DNA of 64,000 bases from Owenia fusiformis (taxonomy: Eukaryota > Annelida > Polychaeta > Sabellida > Oweniidae). Both the position numbers and the translations under genes were made by a program. Shown piece by piece: positions 13,701-25,812 of the stretch; the first letter of the stretch is position 1, and each line of letters begins with the position of its first letter. The DNA lies in NCBI GenBank assembly GCA_903813345.2, contig CAIIXF020000006.1:39089936-39153935 (forward strand). The letters run 5' to 3'. The notes under the pieces are model-generated. The model saw nothing but the letters and a program-made list of their open reading frames with translations. It did not search any database and was not told the origin of the DNA.

Positions 13701-16700
13701 GATCATTTACATAACATGCTCCAAATAGGCACAATTGAGACCAACGCAGAGTTGGATTCATATGGCAAACTACCCTTACATGTTCTGCCCTCTATGGCAT
13801 TATTATGGCATTACATATAGCAGTGATTGCCTTCTTTAGGTCAACAATAGTCTGAGGATTGTTTTGGTATAGATTGTCTTTCAAATATCCATACAAAAAG
13901 AAATCAGCAGGATTCAAGTCTAGGCTGTAATGGCAATGAAGGGTTATCTGACATGTGGTTCATCATCCTGTTGCCAAAGTGCTGATTTACCCAATCTTAA
14001 GAGTCACTTTAGGTATTGGGCATAGTGCCATGTTACTAAAACCACTATATGGCACAATTAAATCCCATATGGAAACCAAGGGCTGCCCAAAACCTCCTTA
14101 GGATGATACTGTAACTGAGTGGGACCACTGAGTCAGAAGCCATAGGTCAGATAAGCTTCGTCTCCATACACCTCAAATTTGAATCCACCTGATTTCTTTT
14201 TGTGGGGCAATTTGAAAGACAATGTGTACCAAAACAATCCTGAGACAATTGCTGACCTAAAGGTGGCAATAAATGCTAAATGTAATGCCATAACAAGGTC
14301 GGAATATGTAAGGGTATTTGCCAAATGTATCCAGCTCTGCGTTGGTCTCAATTGCACCTATTTGGAGCATGTTATGTAAATGATCATAGCTCCTGAACCA
14401 GTTGACTGCTTGTATTGACACTTTCAGGAACAAATTTCCATAGAACTGTCCTGATGTATGCAAAATTTCATTGATGTCACTAGTCTATTTTAGGAGATAT
14501 TGCCTATTTCAATGGTCTCCTTTTTTTCCGGTCACCCTGTACTTGCTGGATAATATTTCATAAAAAATGCACTTTAAAAATATTTAGGATTTGATTAATT
14601 TATCAAATGAATGTAATGTAAGTATTAGAATGACTCTCAAATAGGGTTCTATTTTAACTTTTTTATTGAAATTAATACTAGGCAGGACTCACTCTCTAAA
14701 TAGCTAATAAAAATTCAACCCTTGGATGTGATTTCGTTGAAAAAAAATATGACAAGTCCAGAATCAAATGATTTGTCCAGAACCTCTTAAGATCCTGTTA
14801 ATTCAGAAGAACAAAAAAGCAGTTCAGAGAAATATAGTTTTAACATTTTTTCTTATTGCAATCAATAGTACAGATATATTGAAACACGATACAAAGTTAT
14901 TTTCTACGTAGCTAGGCCAGCACAAGTATTCTTTAAAAGTTTTGAGTGTTTGTTAAACATCCATGTGCTCTCCAGGTTACAAAAAATCTAATATATCAGA
15001 ATGATGGTAACAGCATTCTCATTTCTGTCTTACTTGATTAAAAGACCCGTCTTGCTTCATTTTCAATAAGCCAAGTCTTCCATCAGCAAGCCAAATATTC
15101 TTCTCAGGGTCATTTTGTAATCCTACTGGAAGCCCTTTAAACCCATCTACTGATGGGATAACCAATACACTAGACTGTGGAAATAGCAAATCAAAATTTA
15201 TCTTGAATTTAAAGACTCTACATTTTCTGAAATGATTTTCTCAATTTGGCAAACGTATACTGTACTACTATGACTCAGCAGTTTTCCTCAAAAATTAAGA
15301 ACTGCGTTGATTTTGATTTTTAGATATTAGAAGTCTATATTTGAATTTAAGTACACCATTCATTCAAGTACCATCGTATGAATGGTGTTCGTTAATCCGG
15401 CCAGATGATAGAACTAGTATTTGTTTTCACAACAACAATGAATGAAATCACACCACCAAATAGATACACAAGTCATTAACACGACTTAAAAAATCCAAGA
15501 TGGCCGCAAGAAAACAAGATGGCTCCTCAAAAATAAAATATCGCGGGAATTTGTATCCCATATCATATGAACAAATTTGAAGAACATCTGATTGGTCATA
15601 TTCCTTTCTTTTGCGATGACAAGATTGATCAAAGGACTCCAAAATGGCAACAAACTCAAACAAGATGGCAGCCCAAAAGTAATCTGCTCTATTACTTGGA
15701 ATCTTCTAACATGTGTTTACCGATATGAAGGGAATCCAATGAGCGTTTTTTTCTGGAATCACTATTACAAGATTTATCGAAAACTACTAAAAGGCCACCA
15801 GAAAATAAGACGGGCACCCAAAAATAATAGAATATCTGTTGAGCAGTTTTCTTGAATCAGTATTACATTCATCAAAAAGTGGCCGCTAGAAAAACAATAT
15901 GGTCGCCTTGGAGTTAATCTACGCTAGAACTTGGTATCCTCTATCATGTGTACTCACGGTGTTATAGCATGACGGTTACGCCACCTCTGAAAACGAGGTT
16001 GGACGGCTACGTTCACTGATTTATCCAATAAAATGGCCGCGATGGAAGGGAAAACTAAGGTTGGTGCATTATTTTCTACTACGCTGTATCAATGAAAGGA
16101 TGAATGATTTATGTAAGCGTCGCATTCGGTGATGTATTCAGTAATGTATATTTTGAACGTAGTCTTTGCAAATTGATGCCCGGGGATAACATGAAATAGG
16201 AGAAAAACTGTCGAGTTTGAAATTCAAAACTACACAAAATTTAGAAATTTGTTTATTTTTGTTGTTAGGGCATGGTCTACATTGCCTAAAAACTTTGGGG
16301 TATATATATGTAACCTACATACGATCATACAAAACCAACTGAGCATAAGAAACCACCGTATATGTTCTACTGAAGCCCTAATAATGTATTTTGAATTTGC
16401 GGTAACGTAAAAAATTGATGGACGGTTACGCGAACCTGATTCAAATATGAAACCCCGATTCATTGTCATTAATTTTGTCATCTTCATCAGTACTTGATCC
16501 TCAATCTTCTTTTGCCTCTTCATTGCTATCTTTTACACTTTCATTGGTTTCATTAATAAAGCAAGCGACAGTTTTTTCCTTACCCTATGGAGGCTGAAAC
16601 AAGAGCGTCTCTTTAGAGTCCTGAAAACAAATATAGGAAATTCAATATTCCATTTCTTACCCATTATAACAATAATATGGAAAGAGGTTATCGGATCTAG

Positions 16701-19700
16701 CAACCTTGACTTGACAGATGTACAGGCACGTAACCGTCCGCTAAATATCTTACAGAATGTACAACTAATACAATACGTTACCGTCCATAGAATTCGATAG
16801 AAGTCATAAGTAGTCGTCTAACGACATTGCGTTTGAAACCTTATTATTTACGATATACACCACGTTCTTGTACTTGATTTGTCATTTTATGCCTTTTTTA
16901 TACACAGTTTACTTACAGTTAATATTTTGAGTGGCTCTGAGACACATGTACTGAGAAAACACGAGAATGGACCAAAAATTATGAACTTGGATATTTCAGT
17001 CGGTAGGTTTACAGCTTATATTTTGTTTCTTGTAGACCACCTGGCAGATTGACCCAGTCTTTATAACCGTCCATATATACGTCACCGAATGGAACTAGTT
17101 TAAAGGAAATCTTATCTGTGAATATTGCCTACAGGCGAGAAAGAGGACATGTTGCCTTTCCAATCCGCCATTTTTTTGCTATCGTTACCGTAAAATTTTG
17201 CAAATCGCCTTGACGTAACCGTCATGCTATAACACCGTGGTACTAGTATGGAACTGCTATGACAAGATTCATCAAAACACTTCCAACATGGCCGCCAGAA
17301 AAACAAGGTGGTAGACCAAAAGTCAAACAGCTATATACAACTTGGCATATTCTATCATGTGCATGAATTTGAATGAAATCAAATAAACTGTTTTCCTGAA
17401 AGCGCGATGACAAAAACACGGGACACCTCACGATCAGACAATATCCCCTGATGGTGTGATAATTAATGATGGTAGAAAGTTACAGAGAAAATATGTACCT
17501 GTTTATTTTCCAAGTCAACTCTATGGATCTCACCTATCCATGGCAAAACAGTGTAAAATTGCCCATCCTTTGTGAAAACTGGACCTTCTTGATAACCTTT
17601 TAGTTTAAGTATTCTGGTGAAGCCGGCTTAAAAATATTTTTCAACCATAATTGAATTAGACAGTAAAAACTTCCACGTCCTGTCTGACCATGGTTGTCTT
17701 TCACTCGTTTTAGTATTTTGAGGAAGAAATCCGAATATTAATAGACGTTAAAGCATTAAGATGATGTACGTCTAATCGTCATGTTTGGTTAAAAGTATAT
17801 TGTCCTATGATTCACCTAAATATTTCCCGTATTCAATACTACCAGGTGAAAAGGTCAAACTTTCAAAAACAAAATAAACTGTCCATGATCACGTTACAGA
17901 TTGTGTAGTTTTTAATTACTTTTGTTACAAGCTGCCTCGCAGGTTTTCCCAACTTTACACTGTTGAATACATCTACGGAGGTGATCTGCAGCATCTGGAC
18001 CATTTATAGAAGCTGAGCAGGTCTTCCAACAAGTCATATCAATGGTATCACACTACAGGTTAAGAAACTTTTAGTTGTTATCATTTAACTATGTTAAAAC
18101 AAATACGATATCTCTGAAAACATGTGCTCGCAACAATGAATTATGGTAGACTACATCTAAAATGTTTGTAAAAAGGAATATCAAGGTCGCAATCGACTTT
18201 TAATACTTTTAATTGTTTAATATTGTTTTTGAACATCGTTTAAGAAGAATCTCATGTTTTTGATTTTTTATTGTTGTGTTACATATTCCTTCAAATGCAG
18301 GTCTTCATTAATTATAATTTATAAAAGTGCGAATCAAAATAAGACATCAAACAAATAAATCGTAAAACCACAAAACCAGTGATATTAACAGATTTCTCCC
18401 AATCTGTCACTGGGCCGCGTTTTTACTCATATGGTTGCCATTCCTAGCCCCCTCCCTACAGTTCTATATACACAATGTGTAAATTTAAATAAATATACGA
18501 TTATAGTATTTACACTGCACGAAACATAAGAAGGTATTATTTTGTTTAATTCAGAACTATCAGTTCTAGGAATTAACACAGGGATATACTTGTTATCAGA
18601 TTTTGTATGTCGTATTGTAAGTTATATAAGTCATTTACAAATAACATAACAATCAAATAGAGATAATGACATACATGTTTATGATTCATAAAGTCATACA
18701 GATAACATATTTACATAAAACAAAACTAGAATAAAATAACCTAACATTTACTTTGGCTTGGGGCGCGTATGGTGCTAATCATACGCGCTATTGTATAAAG
18801 TGGCATTCAAAGTCATTCTTGTTCAAGAATACGGTAATTAATGACGTTACGTAATGAAGTATTACGTAAAGAGGGGTATCTGACTCCTGTACACATGCTC
18901 GGCTGATCAGACAAACGAATATGCCCAGTAGATAGCTCCCATGATAGAAAATGGGTGGTGAGGTATCTGACTCCCGACCATGCTTGGTAGATCGCGGAGA
19001 CCTGACTCCCAAGACGAATAGTGCAGTAGATAGCCCCACGATGACTAAAGGGGTATCTGACTCCCGACCATGCTTGGTAGATCGCGAAGACCTGACTCCC
19101 AAGACGAATAGTGCGGTAGATAGCCCCATGGAGAGATCTCCCGCAAAGTACGGAAGATGGGTAATTTAGACATAAAATACTGCCGAAAAATGAGAGTGTG
19201 AAATTACTTGGGGGTTAGAACGAAGTAATGAGTGTGAATGCCAACAATTACTATTGTAAAGAGAAAACATCATAAAAGCAAAAGAAAGCATTTAAAAGGA
19301 TTGGAGGTGGGGAGGTGGTGGTCAACTTTGAAAAATGTTTGAATCTCGTTGTGTCGTTCGCTACTTCGAAAAACTGAATGAATGATATCTTAAGATAGAA
19401 TGGATGTTCAATTGTTTGGAATGAATGAATTGCACGTTGAATTGATTCAGTCCAGTATCGAATCAAGTGACAGTTTTAATTGATTATTTTGTATTTTTCT
19501 ATATTGTAATTGCATTTCAAAATAAATGATACTAGAATGCATTTGTACGAAGTTATAGTTATGCTTGCTCATCAATCTTTTAAATTGACCCTCATATCCG
19601 TCTATTTCTTGAAACGCAAATAAAAGTCGATAAATATAGGAGTCGCCATTTATTAATTGTTGTATGAAATCAAATAAGCATCACACCTATTTTCCAGATG

Positions 19701-20762
19701 CGATCTAACAAAACGATTTAACATTAACATTACTGTTTCAATTCTGCATATCTTTGAACATCTTCGAAGACCTAGAGATCTGCATTTCACTTTACATGGT
19801 CCATATTTTGATGTTAATCCTGAAAATAAAGATGAAGTTCTGCATTTAACTTTCCAGCTTATGATGTTAATCCTGAAATGATACCACCTTAAAATGACAT
19901 ATTTTGTAAAACCTTTCGCACATGTATAAATAAAGGACTTGAAGTTTAGTCATCTGACAGACACTTTACTCGTCATAAAGATCATATTTCACCAGGTAAC
20001 TCTTTTTGATTTTAAAGAAAAGCTAGTTTTTAGTACAGTGTGAACTAAAAAAGTTAACCCAGACGAATTTTTGTATGTAACACAGTCATTCAGTACGAGT
20101 TAAAGATAATATTTAGCATCTAAGCCATGTACATTTTGAATGGTATGTCTTCAATGGTCACGATTTTATGGCCATTTACAACACATGCTAAAAATGCTGA
20201 AACGGGCCACACACACTGGAAATGGACGGAACGCCCCATTTTTTTTTATCTGGGGGCTAATGTCTATACTAACAACCCTTGAAACATTACACACAAGATG
20301 TTTATGCCCGAGTATTGAACAACTTCGCTCGAAACTCGACACCGGAATTTTAGACCATTAGGCATAGACCAATTAGACTTGGTAGAAAGAAAAACATTGA
20401 ACATATTATAATTTTCTAAAAAGCGAGTTCAAACTCATGCTGAATGATTGAGTCATTGAGATTTGTTTTGGTTACCTTTTTGGCTCAATCTGTAACATCA
20501 TCCATTTTCAAATTGTACTGGGAAAAACATAAAACAACTCTGTGGTTGATCAGAGAAACATTTTTGAATTTAGGTTATCTGATTGACGATTGAGTAAATA
20601 TCATAAATATCTGAAAGTTTCGGAATTTAAGATACATTTTTTATTCTCCCCCAGCCCAGCTGAGCTGAGGCATAAACATAAATATATTTATTGCTGTTAC
20701 TTACCAAAACCCAAAAGTGTCATGAAAAAGAAAACTCCAAGAGTGTTGCGTCGTGTTGTCAT
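4760..20762 (-). CDS. DFPase-like (SMP-30/gluconolactonase superfamily) hydrolase, copy A
   Basis: Minus-strand exons in transcript order: 20762-20705, 17626-17499, 15174-15034, 5977-5846, 5380-5155 and 5010-4760. All have GT/AG borders, and the phases close to 936 nt (311 aa plus TGA). Exon 1 encodes a signal peptide (MTTRRNTLGVFFFMTLLGF), so the product is probably secreted. The rest matches squid diisopropyl-fluorophosphatase (314 aa), a six-bladed calcium propeller hydrolysing organophosphates and lactone-like esters. Visible landmarks are EGPVF, GCNDLIFDYHGNLWITAP, YPNGIAV, LWSFDIVGP and DGIDFDENG. The four catalytic calcium ligands (squid E21, N120, N175, D229) are present. The positions equivalent to L273-H274 read I-E, and the H287 loop is shortened. 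Physiological substrate unknown. A Cys-rich exon (18052-17920) lies between exons 1 and 2 but does not fit the phase. Confidence 0.85.
7728..7785 (+). repeat. tRNA-like (SINE-type) module in left arm
   Basis: A TGGCGCTAGTG segment resembling a Pol III A box is followed about 33 bp later by GGTTCGTATCC, close to the B-box consensus GGTTCGANTCC. The inverted copy is in the right arm at about 12556-12613. This looks like the head of a tRNA-derived SINE captured by the arms, not a functional tRNA. Confidence 0.45.
11797..12272. repeat. Fold-back (snap-back) repeat, about 475 bp
   Basis: GATCGTGACCTTTGAAAT and the following ~200 bp return in reverse complement up to about 12272, with the pivot near 12035. 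The arms contain matching segments such as AGCGCTGGAGTACTTC and GGATCGACTTAA. The middle carries CCAATATGGCGGTTT and its inverse. No coding sequence. Confidence 0.8.
12732..12800 (+). repeat. Second tRNA-like module, right arm
   Basis: GGCCTCATGGTTAGCGCGC resembles a tRNA D-arm/A box, and GATCGAGACCC about 45 bp later resembles a B box. In the left arm (about 7560-7615) the equivalent has lost roughly 20 bp around the A box. This is one of the few visible differences between the arms. Confidence 0.45.
13547..14539. mobile_element. Mariner-like fold-back derivative inserted in the right arm
   Basis: TA flanks both ends. The termini are inverted copies of CAGGGTGACCGGAAAAAAAG, and inverted homology extends to about 380 bp on each side. 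The right half carries a plus-strand frame with NPPDFFLWGNLKDNVY (14179 on), the third catalytic region of IS630/Tc1/mariner transposases. The mirror-image left half carries the same region inverted. The left arm of the host element has an empty site, so insertion came after the large inverted arms formed. Confidence 0.8.
15175..15954. other. Intronic repeat region with CAAGATGGC motifs
   Basis: Within the copy A intron, degenerate units of about 130-150 bp recur from about 15480 onward. Each has AAGATGGC(C/A)GC followed by CTTGGAATCxTCTATCATGTG-like text, and they continue after 17240 to about 17400. The 1.3-kb TIR element at 15955 splits one unit. Short open frames here run through repeats; I see no gene. 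Confidence 0.5.
15955..17239. mobile_element. 1.29-kb TIR element with GTACT target duplication
   Basis: It begins CACGGTGTTATAGCATGACG and ends with the complement of the same sequence (CGTCATGCTATAACACCGTG, allowing small differences). The 5-bp duplication GTACT stands at 15950-15954 and 17240-17244. The motif GGTTACG/CGTAACCGTC recurs inside, near 16000, 16430, 16735, 16780 and 17215. No transposase seen; family unknown. Confidence 0.75.
17920..18052 (-). CDS. Cys-rich 44-codon exon of copy A (alternative or N-terminal)
   Basis: The exon lies between a TAG acceptor and a GTAATT donor and encodes C-x3-C...C-x3-C-x5-C, with CWKTC and CIQQC as landmarks. It has the same 133-nt length and borders as two of the three Cys-rich exons of copy B. 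It opens in phase 0 and ends in phase 1. It therefore joins the next exon (17626) in frame, but not the signal exon at 20705 (which ends in phase 1). Another 5' exon, not found, would be needed. Possibly a small secreted Cys-rich module in an alternative N-terminus. No family recognised. Confidence 0.6.
18962..19130. repeat. 90-bp tandem repeat, two units
   Basis: GGTATCTGACTCCCGACCAT starts at 18962 and again at 19052, followed by nearly identical text up to TAGATAGCCCCA. A degenerate extra start (GGGTATCTGACTCC) lies at about 18875. No spacer/repeat alternation is present. The rest of 18053-20704 is intron without a recognisable gene. Confidence 0.75.
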
Positions 20763-21159
20763 CTTGTAAATGTTCAGAAGGTGAAAACATATGATGCAAC
20801 TTCAAATAATAAACTAGAAATTATGTATCCGATTCAAATACAACAAATACATAAAGCCAATACATCAAGCCAATCATGTGTGTAACATATTCAATCAACA
20901 GCAGTTTGTATATTTTGAAAATAATGTATTAATAAATAAATCCCTCGAATAATACATTCATCCCTGCCCCGGAAACGATTTTATTACAATAACTGTAAAT
21001 GAAGTTTGAAATCACTTTTCTCTTTTTTCAGAAATATTGACGTAAATGAATTCACGTACTTCACATTTCAAATAATAAACGAACTACAAGGCTCTTGTTT
21101 GCTCAACTCAAGCTTCCTATTACAATAAATACTTCGACACTTTAAGCGATCTCGCAATA

Positions 21160-22164
21160 TTCACTGGGGATGAACTGGAAACGAGGGAGGTTTTGCCTCG
21201 TATCAAAATGGCGGCGCGTGAAAAAATTTCATTCGGTAAGATTTTTGTTTTTTACAATTTTCGTGCTTTTATCCTTCAAATTAAAACTTAATATTTGGCA
21301 AGTAAATAGTTCATGAGTTCCGGTTTTATGATATGATTACAAATTAGAAATCAATACTGGCATTGCTGAGATATTTACATATCAATTCTCTCACTTAGGA
21401 AACGAGGCATGTTTCTCAAGGAAACGAGGCAGCTATATAGCATTCTTAAGAATGAAACGAGGCAACCATATTTAATTTAAAATGTTTTGTTTTTATTACA
21501 GAACGGGGCCTACAAAAAGAAGCGTCCCTGTTCAAATGCTATTTCTGTAACACAGGAAACAACAACGTTGCTGATATTGTATATTGGCAATATGTTGAAG
21601 CTTCCTAAAAAGCAAAAATGTTATGTTGAATAGGGAAGCAGATAGAGACAGTTGTGAACAAAGCTTGCTTTTATTCTACCTTGAAACATCATTTATTTTA
21701 ATTCACGATAGCGACATCATAATATTTATGCCATCGACCATTAACATTTTTCATATGGCTAATAATCTAGAATATTTATGAATATTTCATTTACAAATGC
21801 ATTACCATTTCTAGCATTTAAGAAAATACAAGGCATTAACATATATGACACGTGTTGTAACTTAGTAATAACAAATAAGTCCATTTATTTGCTACCATTG
21901 TAACATATGTCCTAAGAAATACTTGAAAGTCATAATAAGTTTATAATTTTCACAGCAAAATATGATGTCAGTCTAAGCGGTACGCATTTGTTCAGTTTTT
22001 GAAAGTTGCTAAAATTGCTAAAGAATTTGCTATGACAGCACTTTTCAATGATATTAGTGGTAACGAACGATGACAGCACTTTTCAATGATATTAGTGGTA
22101 ACGCAGAGTTACATCTCTCCAAGACATGCATTCCGGGGTAAAATATTAATATCACGACTATTAC
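21160..22164. other. Noncoding segment with AAACGAGGCA repeats and a 38-bp tandem duplication
   Basis: The motif GAAACGAGG recurs at about 21178, 21408, 21430 and 21457. ATGACAGCACTTTTCAATGA begins at 22032 and again at 22070, an exact 38-bp tandem duplication. This segment occupies the place where the missing copy B exon would be expected. No gene. Confidence 0.6.
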
Positions 22165-22183
22165 CTTCTCTGAATAAAAAAGT

Positions 22184-22457
22184 GTAAAGTTATGTGGGGC
22201 AATAGGGCCAAATGGTGCAGTGATCCATAGATTACCATGGTAGTCAAATATAAGGTCATTACATCCTTGCATGGTTTCATTCTGATTGTCTTTAGTTGCT
22301 ACCTAAAATTAGTATAAATGATGTAAAGTTTTGTGGGGCAATGGGGCCAAATGGTGCAGTGATCCATAGATTACCATGGTAGTCAAATATAAGGTCATTA
22401 CATCCTTGCATGGTTTCATTCTGAGTGTCTTTAGTTGCTACCTAAAATTAGTGTAAA
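22184..22457. repeat. 139-bp tandem duplication of DFPase exon 4
   Basis: The block beginning GTAAAGTT at 22184 starts again at 22323 with only a few substitutions. It covers most of the exon encoding GCNDLIFDYHGNLW plus its acceptor. The upstream copy lacks a 5' splice donor, so it can only be skipped or end in a stop shortly after the duplication border. Confidence 0.85.
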
Positions 22458-23014
22458 TAAATATATGTGTTGTAGAGTGCTATAGTCAGAAAATCTACCC
22501 AGCGTATCGGTCTCTGTTAATTTATGGCATCCATACTTTTTTGAAAGGTAACATTTTGAGGTTCTGCTTGATTTATTGAAAAAAAATCGACTATTTTGCA
22601 CGCTGGTAACATTGCGCCATTCTTACACCTAAAACCTAACTGGTTTAACCATACTATGTGTTTTTGAAGAAATAAATCTTATTTGTTGAATTTTCTAGCA
22701 GAAATCGGCTCTTTTTCAGTCATTTTACTGGCAGTGACATTAAAGATACAATATTCTTATATTGTGTATCAAACCAAGTTATTAAGGTTCATAAAATATA
22801 GCATTGTATTTTTATATAAAGTGCAAATTAAGCATATTAGAAATGAATAGTGAGGACTTTAACCTAAGCGTTCCTATATCCATGTGGCACTGATTTCTAT
22901 GTGCCTAACTTCACCATCTTAAGAGTGTAACTTCACCATGTCATCCATCTGACACTGATATCCGCGTTAACATCACCTACAAGGTGTCCAGAAAGTATGC
23001 CCCCCCCCCTAGGC

Positions 23015-24540
23015 TGACATACACCAATGTCTCCATAGAATGTGTCATGTATCATTTTAAAGCTTATGTAAAGTTACATTGATTTTCCAAGTATCATGGT
23101 TCAACTCACAAAAGAAAAAAAGTAACAGGCATTTCAAAATTTAGTGTTTAGCCAAAAATGAAGTTTAGTTTTACAGCAAATTAATGGTCGGTGTGTCTCC
23201 CAAGGCCATGTTGACAGCAGCAATTCTTTCGGATATGCCCGCAGTTCTTTCGGATATACCCTTAAAAGCGCATTAAAGGATGTGTAGTATTTTTAATATT
23301 CATAAAACATTTTTAAAGCATTCTAGAAGAGTTTCCTTGGAATAGTTTGGGTTTACGAAAAAGACCGACCCTACCGACCACCGACCGGTCGGTGTTTTCC
23401 ACTGGTAGCCTCAAAACAGGGTTTGAAGAAAATGTGTAGAAGACCGACCATATCATGTAGAAGACCGACCATATCATGTTGAAGACCGACCATATTTGTA
23501 GCCTTAAAATATTAATATTTCGATTTTGAATGTCAATCGTAGGCAACGTTTTTTAACCGATTTTGTTCCTTTCAACGAAAGGCAAGCAAACAAATTTGGC
23601 ATGACTGTCTCCTCTGGATTTAATTGTCCTGCCTTAGGTTCCTGACCTACCATTAGCCATTGCCAACCTATCGTTTCTACGGGAATCTATCCTAATTTTT
23701 ACTGAAATCTAATGTACAATTTCGAAATAAACATGATTTGTTATTGTCATAGCCTACTGAATTTTGAACACGATGTAATGTTAAGTGCGTTCTCTTATCG
23801 GGATTAAAAGTGACTAACCATTTCAGTGCACCATGAGGAAGCTTTTTTGTCATATTGAATGTAGTTTTTACAAGTTGACGTTTAACAACTGAGAAATCAA
23901 ACATTACGTTACGTCGTGAACACCGACAATGTAAGTGTGTTTTTTGTTATTGCGTTTCATATTAATGAACTTAATGCAATGTTACGTGAGTTTTCTCTTC
24001 ACAATCCAAAGTGACTAACAAGGATGAAGTTGGTCTTATAACAACAGAGACATCACTTAAAAATATGACATTCACACCACGACGATGTTACGTTTTTCAT
24101 CGTGATTTGAAATGAGTATACATTTTTAAATCACGACCTTGTAAAGGTACTATAGTTAATAGTTATTGGATTCCCACTTTTAGTTTTACTTTCTTCTAAT
24201 TTTGCATCTTTTGATATGTGTGTAAAAGACCGACAGCCGACCACCGACTTCGTGTACCCAACTGTGGAGAGTGACTGGTCGGTGGTCGGTGGTCGGCGGT
24301 CGGTCTTTTACGTAAACCCGAGTAGTTTCCCTCTTCGTCCTCTTTTCCAACCAAATATCCATCTTACCTTTGACGATAACATCCATATTTTCAGTCACAT
24401 TCAGGTCAAAACTGTTTCTGAATGCCTGTAACTTTTTCAGATTTGTGAGTTGAACCATATTTGGCAAATCAATATAACTTTGGATGAGCTTTAAAATGAT
24501 ATATGTCACATGGTATGGAAACATTTGTATGTCTGCCTAG
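23015..24540. mobile_element. Nested pair of inverted-repeat elements
   Basis: Outer arms (about 23015-23150 and 24395-24540) match inverted; for example, TTGATTTTCCAAGTATCATGG pairs with CCATATTTGGCAAATCAATA. Between them is an inner element, 23349-24319, with termini GGGTTTACG(A/T)AAAAGACCGAC and many GACCGACC motifs (three tandem GAAGACCGACCATAT units near 23440-23500). TAGTTT occurs on both sides of the inner element. No transposase recognised. Confidence 0.6.
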
Positions 24541-24673
24541 AAGCGATAGAGAGGCATGGGTTTCTGATAACTGTATTCTATTATGCTAGTTATAACATAT
24601 TCTTGAGTTTTGTTTATAACTTACTTATTAGGTAATTAACTTTGTACTGGAATTTTGGCATACTGTACTAGTT

Positions 24674-25171
24674 ACACCCCAGTCACATTTGTCGCACGGA
24701 GGCCGCGCGTCAACCGCAGAACAATGTTAAATCAGTGTATTTCTGCGGCGAGCGTAGGAAAACTATGCTCGCCTTGCGGCCTCCGTACGGCGTATCCAGT
24801 TTTTTACAGGCCGCAGGGTCGCCGTAGAAATTATAACTCGGAGTTATAATATTTGTTCATTTCTGAGGTCCCCGTAGAAATCAACTGGCTCAACAAGATT
24901 GAATCATTATTTGTTAATATTTCACGATCACTTTTCATTTGGTATTATATTCTAGCACTATGAATAACATTAATTTTATAAATTGTCCCGATGTTAATAA
25001 AATGAAAAAGTATTATTTATCAACAGAAATTTAAAATTCACCGTGCAGCTGCCTTGGGAAATGTGACTGCAAAAGTATGAGAGCGCAGAAATTCCACGGC
25101 GAGCGTAGAAATGTAACTGGCCGCAGAAATGATAGACCGCAAGGTCACCGTAGGAAATGTGACTGGGGTGT
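24674..25171. mobile_element. MITE with ACACCCCAGTCACATTT termini
   Basis: The left end ACACCCCAGTCACATTTG is repeated inverted at the right end (AAATGTGACTGGGGTGT). The inside has several GGCCGCAGAAAT/ACGGCGAGCGTAG motifs. A relic of the same family (CACATTTCCTACGGCGACC) is at about 25230. About 500 bp and noncoding, it lies in the intron just downstream of the copy B exon at 25318-25458. Confidence 0.75.
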
Positions 25172-25812
25172 TAATAAAAATTAGCAAGGTAAAAGGTATA
25201 GAGACATAAATAAGTGTAAACTAACACCTTAATCACATTTCCTACGGCGACCAGGTTACTTTCCATGTATGCGTGTTAGAATAATAATAACTTCATTTAT
25301 TTCTCTTTCTTTCTTACTTGTTCGAAAGAGATATCTTGCTTCACTTTCAATAAGCCAAGTTTCCCATCGGCAACCCAAATATTGTTCTCGAGGTCACTTT
25401 GTAATCCTGCTGGAAACCAGGTTAATCCGTTTACCGATGGGATAACCAACGATCTAGCCTGCGAAAATACTTGCAAATAAAATTAACATATTATCTGTAT
25501 TCAAGTACACTCGAATGCATTTTCTGAAATATGTATATAATTCGTACTATATGACGCGAAATATAGAGAAACGGCATTGACTTTGAGATTTTTGAATAAT
25601 AGTATTCTATACCCCGCATACAAGTTCAATCCCCTAATACAACCCTAACACCCCCCCCCCATTGGATTAATTACGTGTTGAAGCCTCCTTACGTATAAAA
25701 CTTGTGGAGTGGGGTATAATAATACATCATGGAATACCATAGCCCCTCTTCTTGCATCATAAAACACAGACATACAAACAGACAGGTCTTTAGATGCGAT
25801 GTGTATCATTTT

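Larger units (their letters stand above)
6458..14797. mobile_element. 8.3-kb TTAA-flanked element with very long inverted arms
   Basis: TTAA flanks both ends (6454-6457 and 14798-14801). The terminal sequence CAGGATCTTAAGAGGTTC is repeated inverted at the right end. The arms match over about 1.48 kb (6458 to about 7937 against about 12410 to 14797); the right arm is longer because of a mariner insertion. TTAA duplications occur in piggyBac and Kolobok elements, but I find no transposase, so the superfamily is open. The 4.5-kb centre has a fold-back (11797-12272), GGTCA-rich degenerate repeats (about 9.35-10.6 kb) and no recognisable gene. It lies in the intron of copy A between the exons ending at 15034 and starting at 5977. 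Confidence 0.75.

Noticed and set aside
18875-19140. CRISPR-like array
   Set aside because: Only two full 90-bp units in direct tandem, no unique spacers, and an animal nuclear genome.
20140-20361. 73-aa frame with FFFIWGL, mariner-like at first sight
   Set aside because: No HSPDLNP motif, no TIRs or TA borders found around it; too weak to call.
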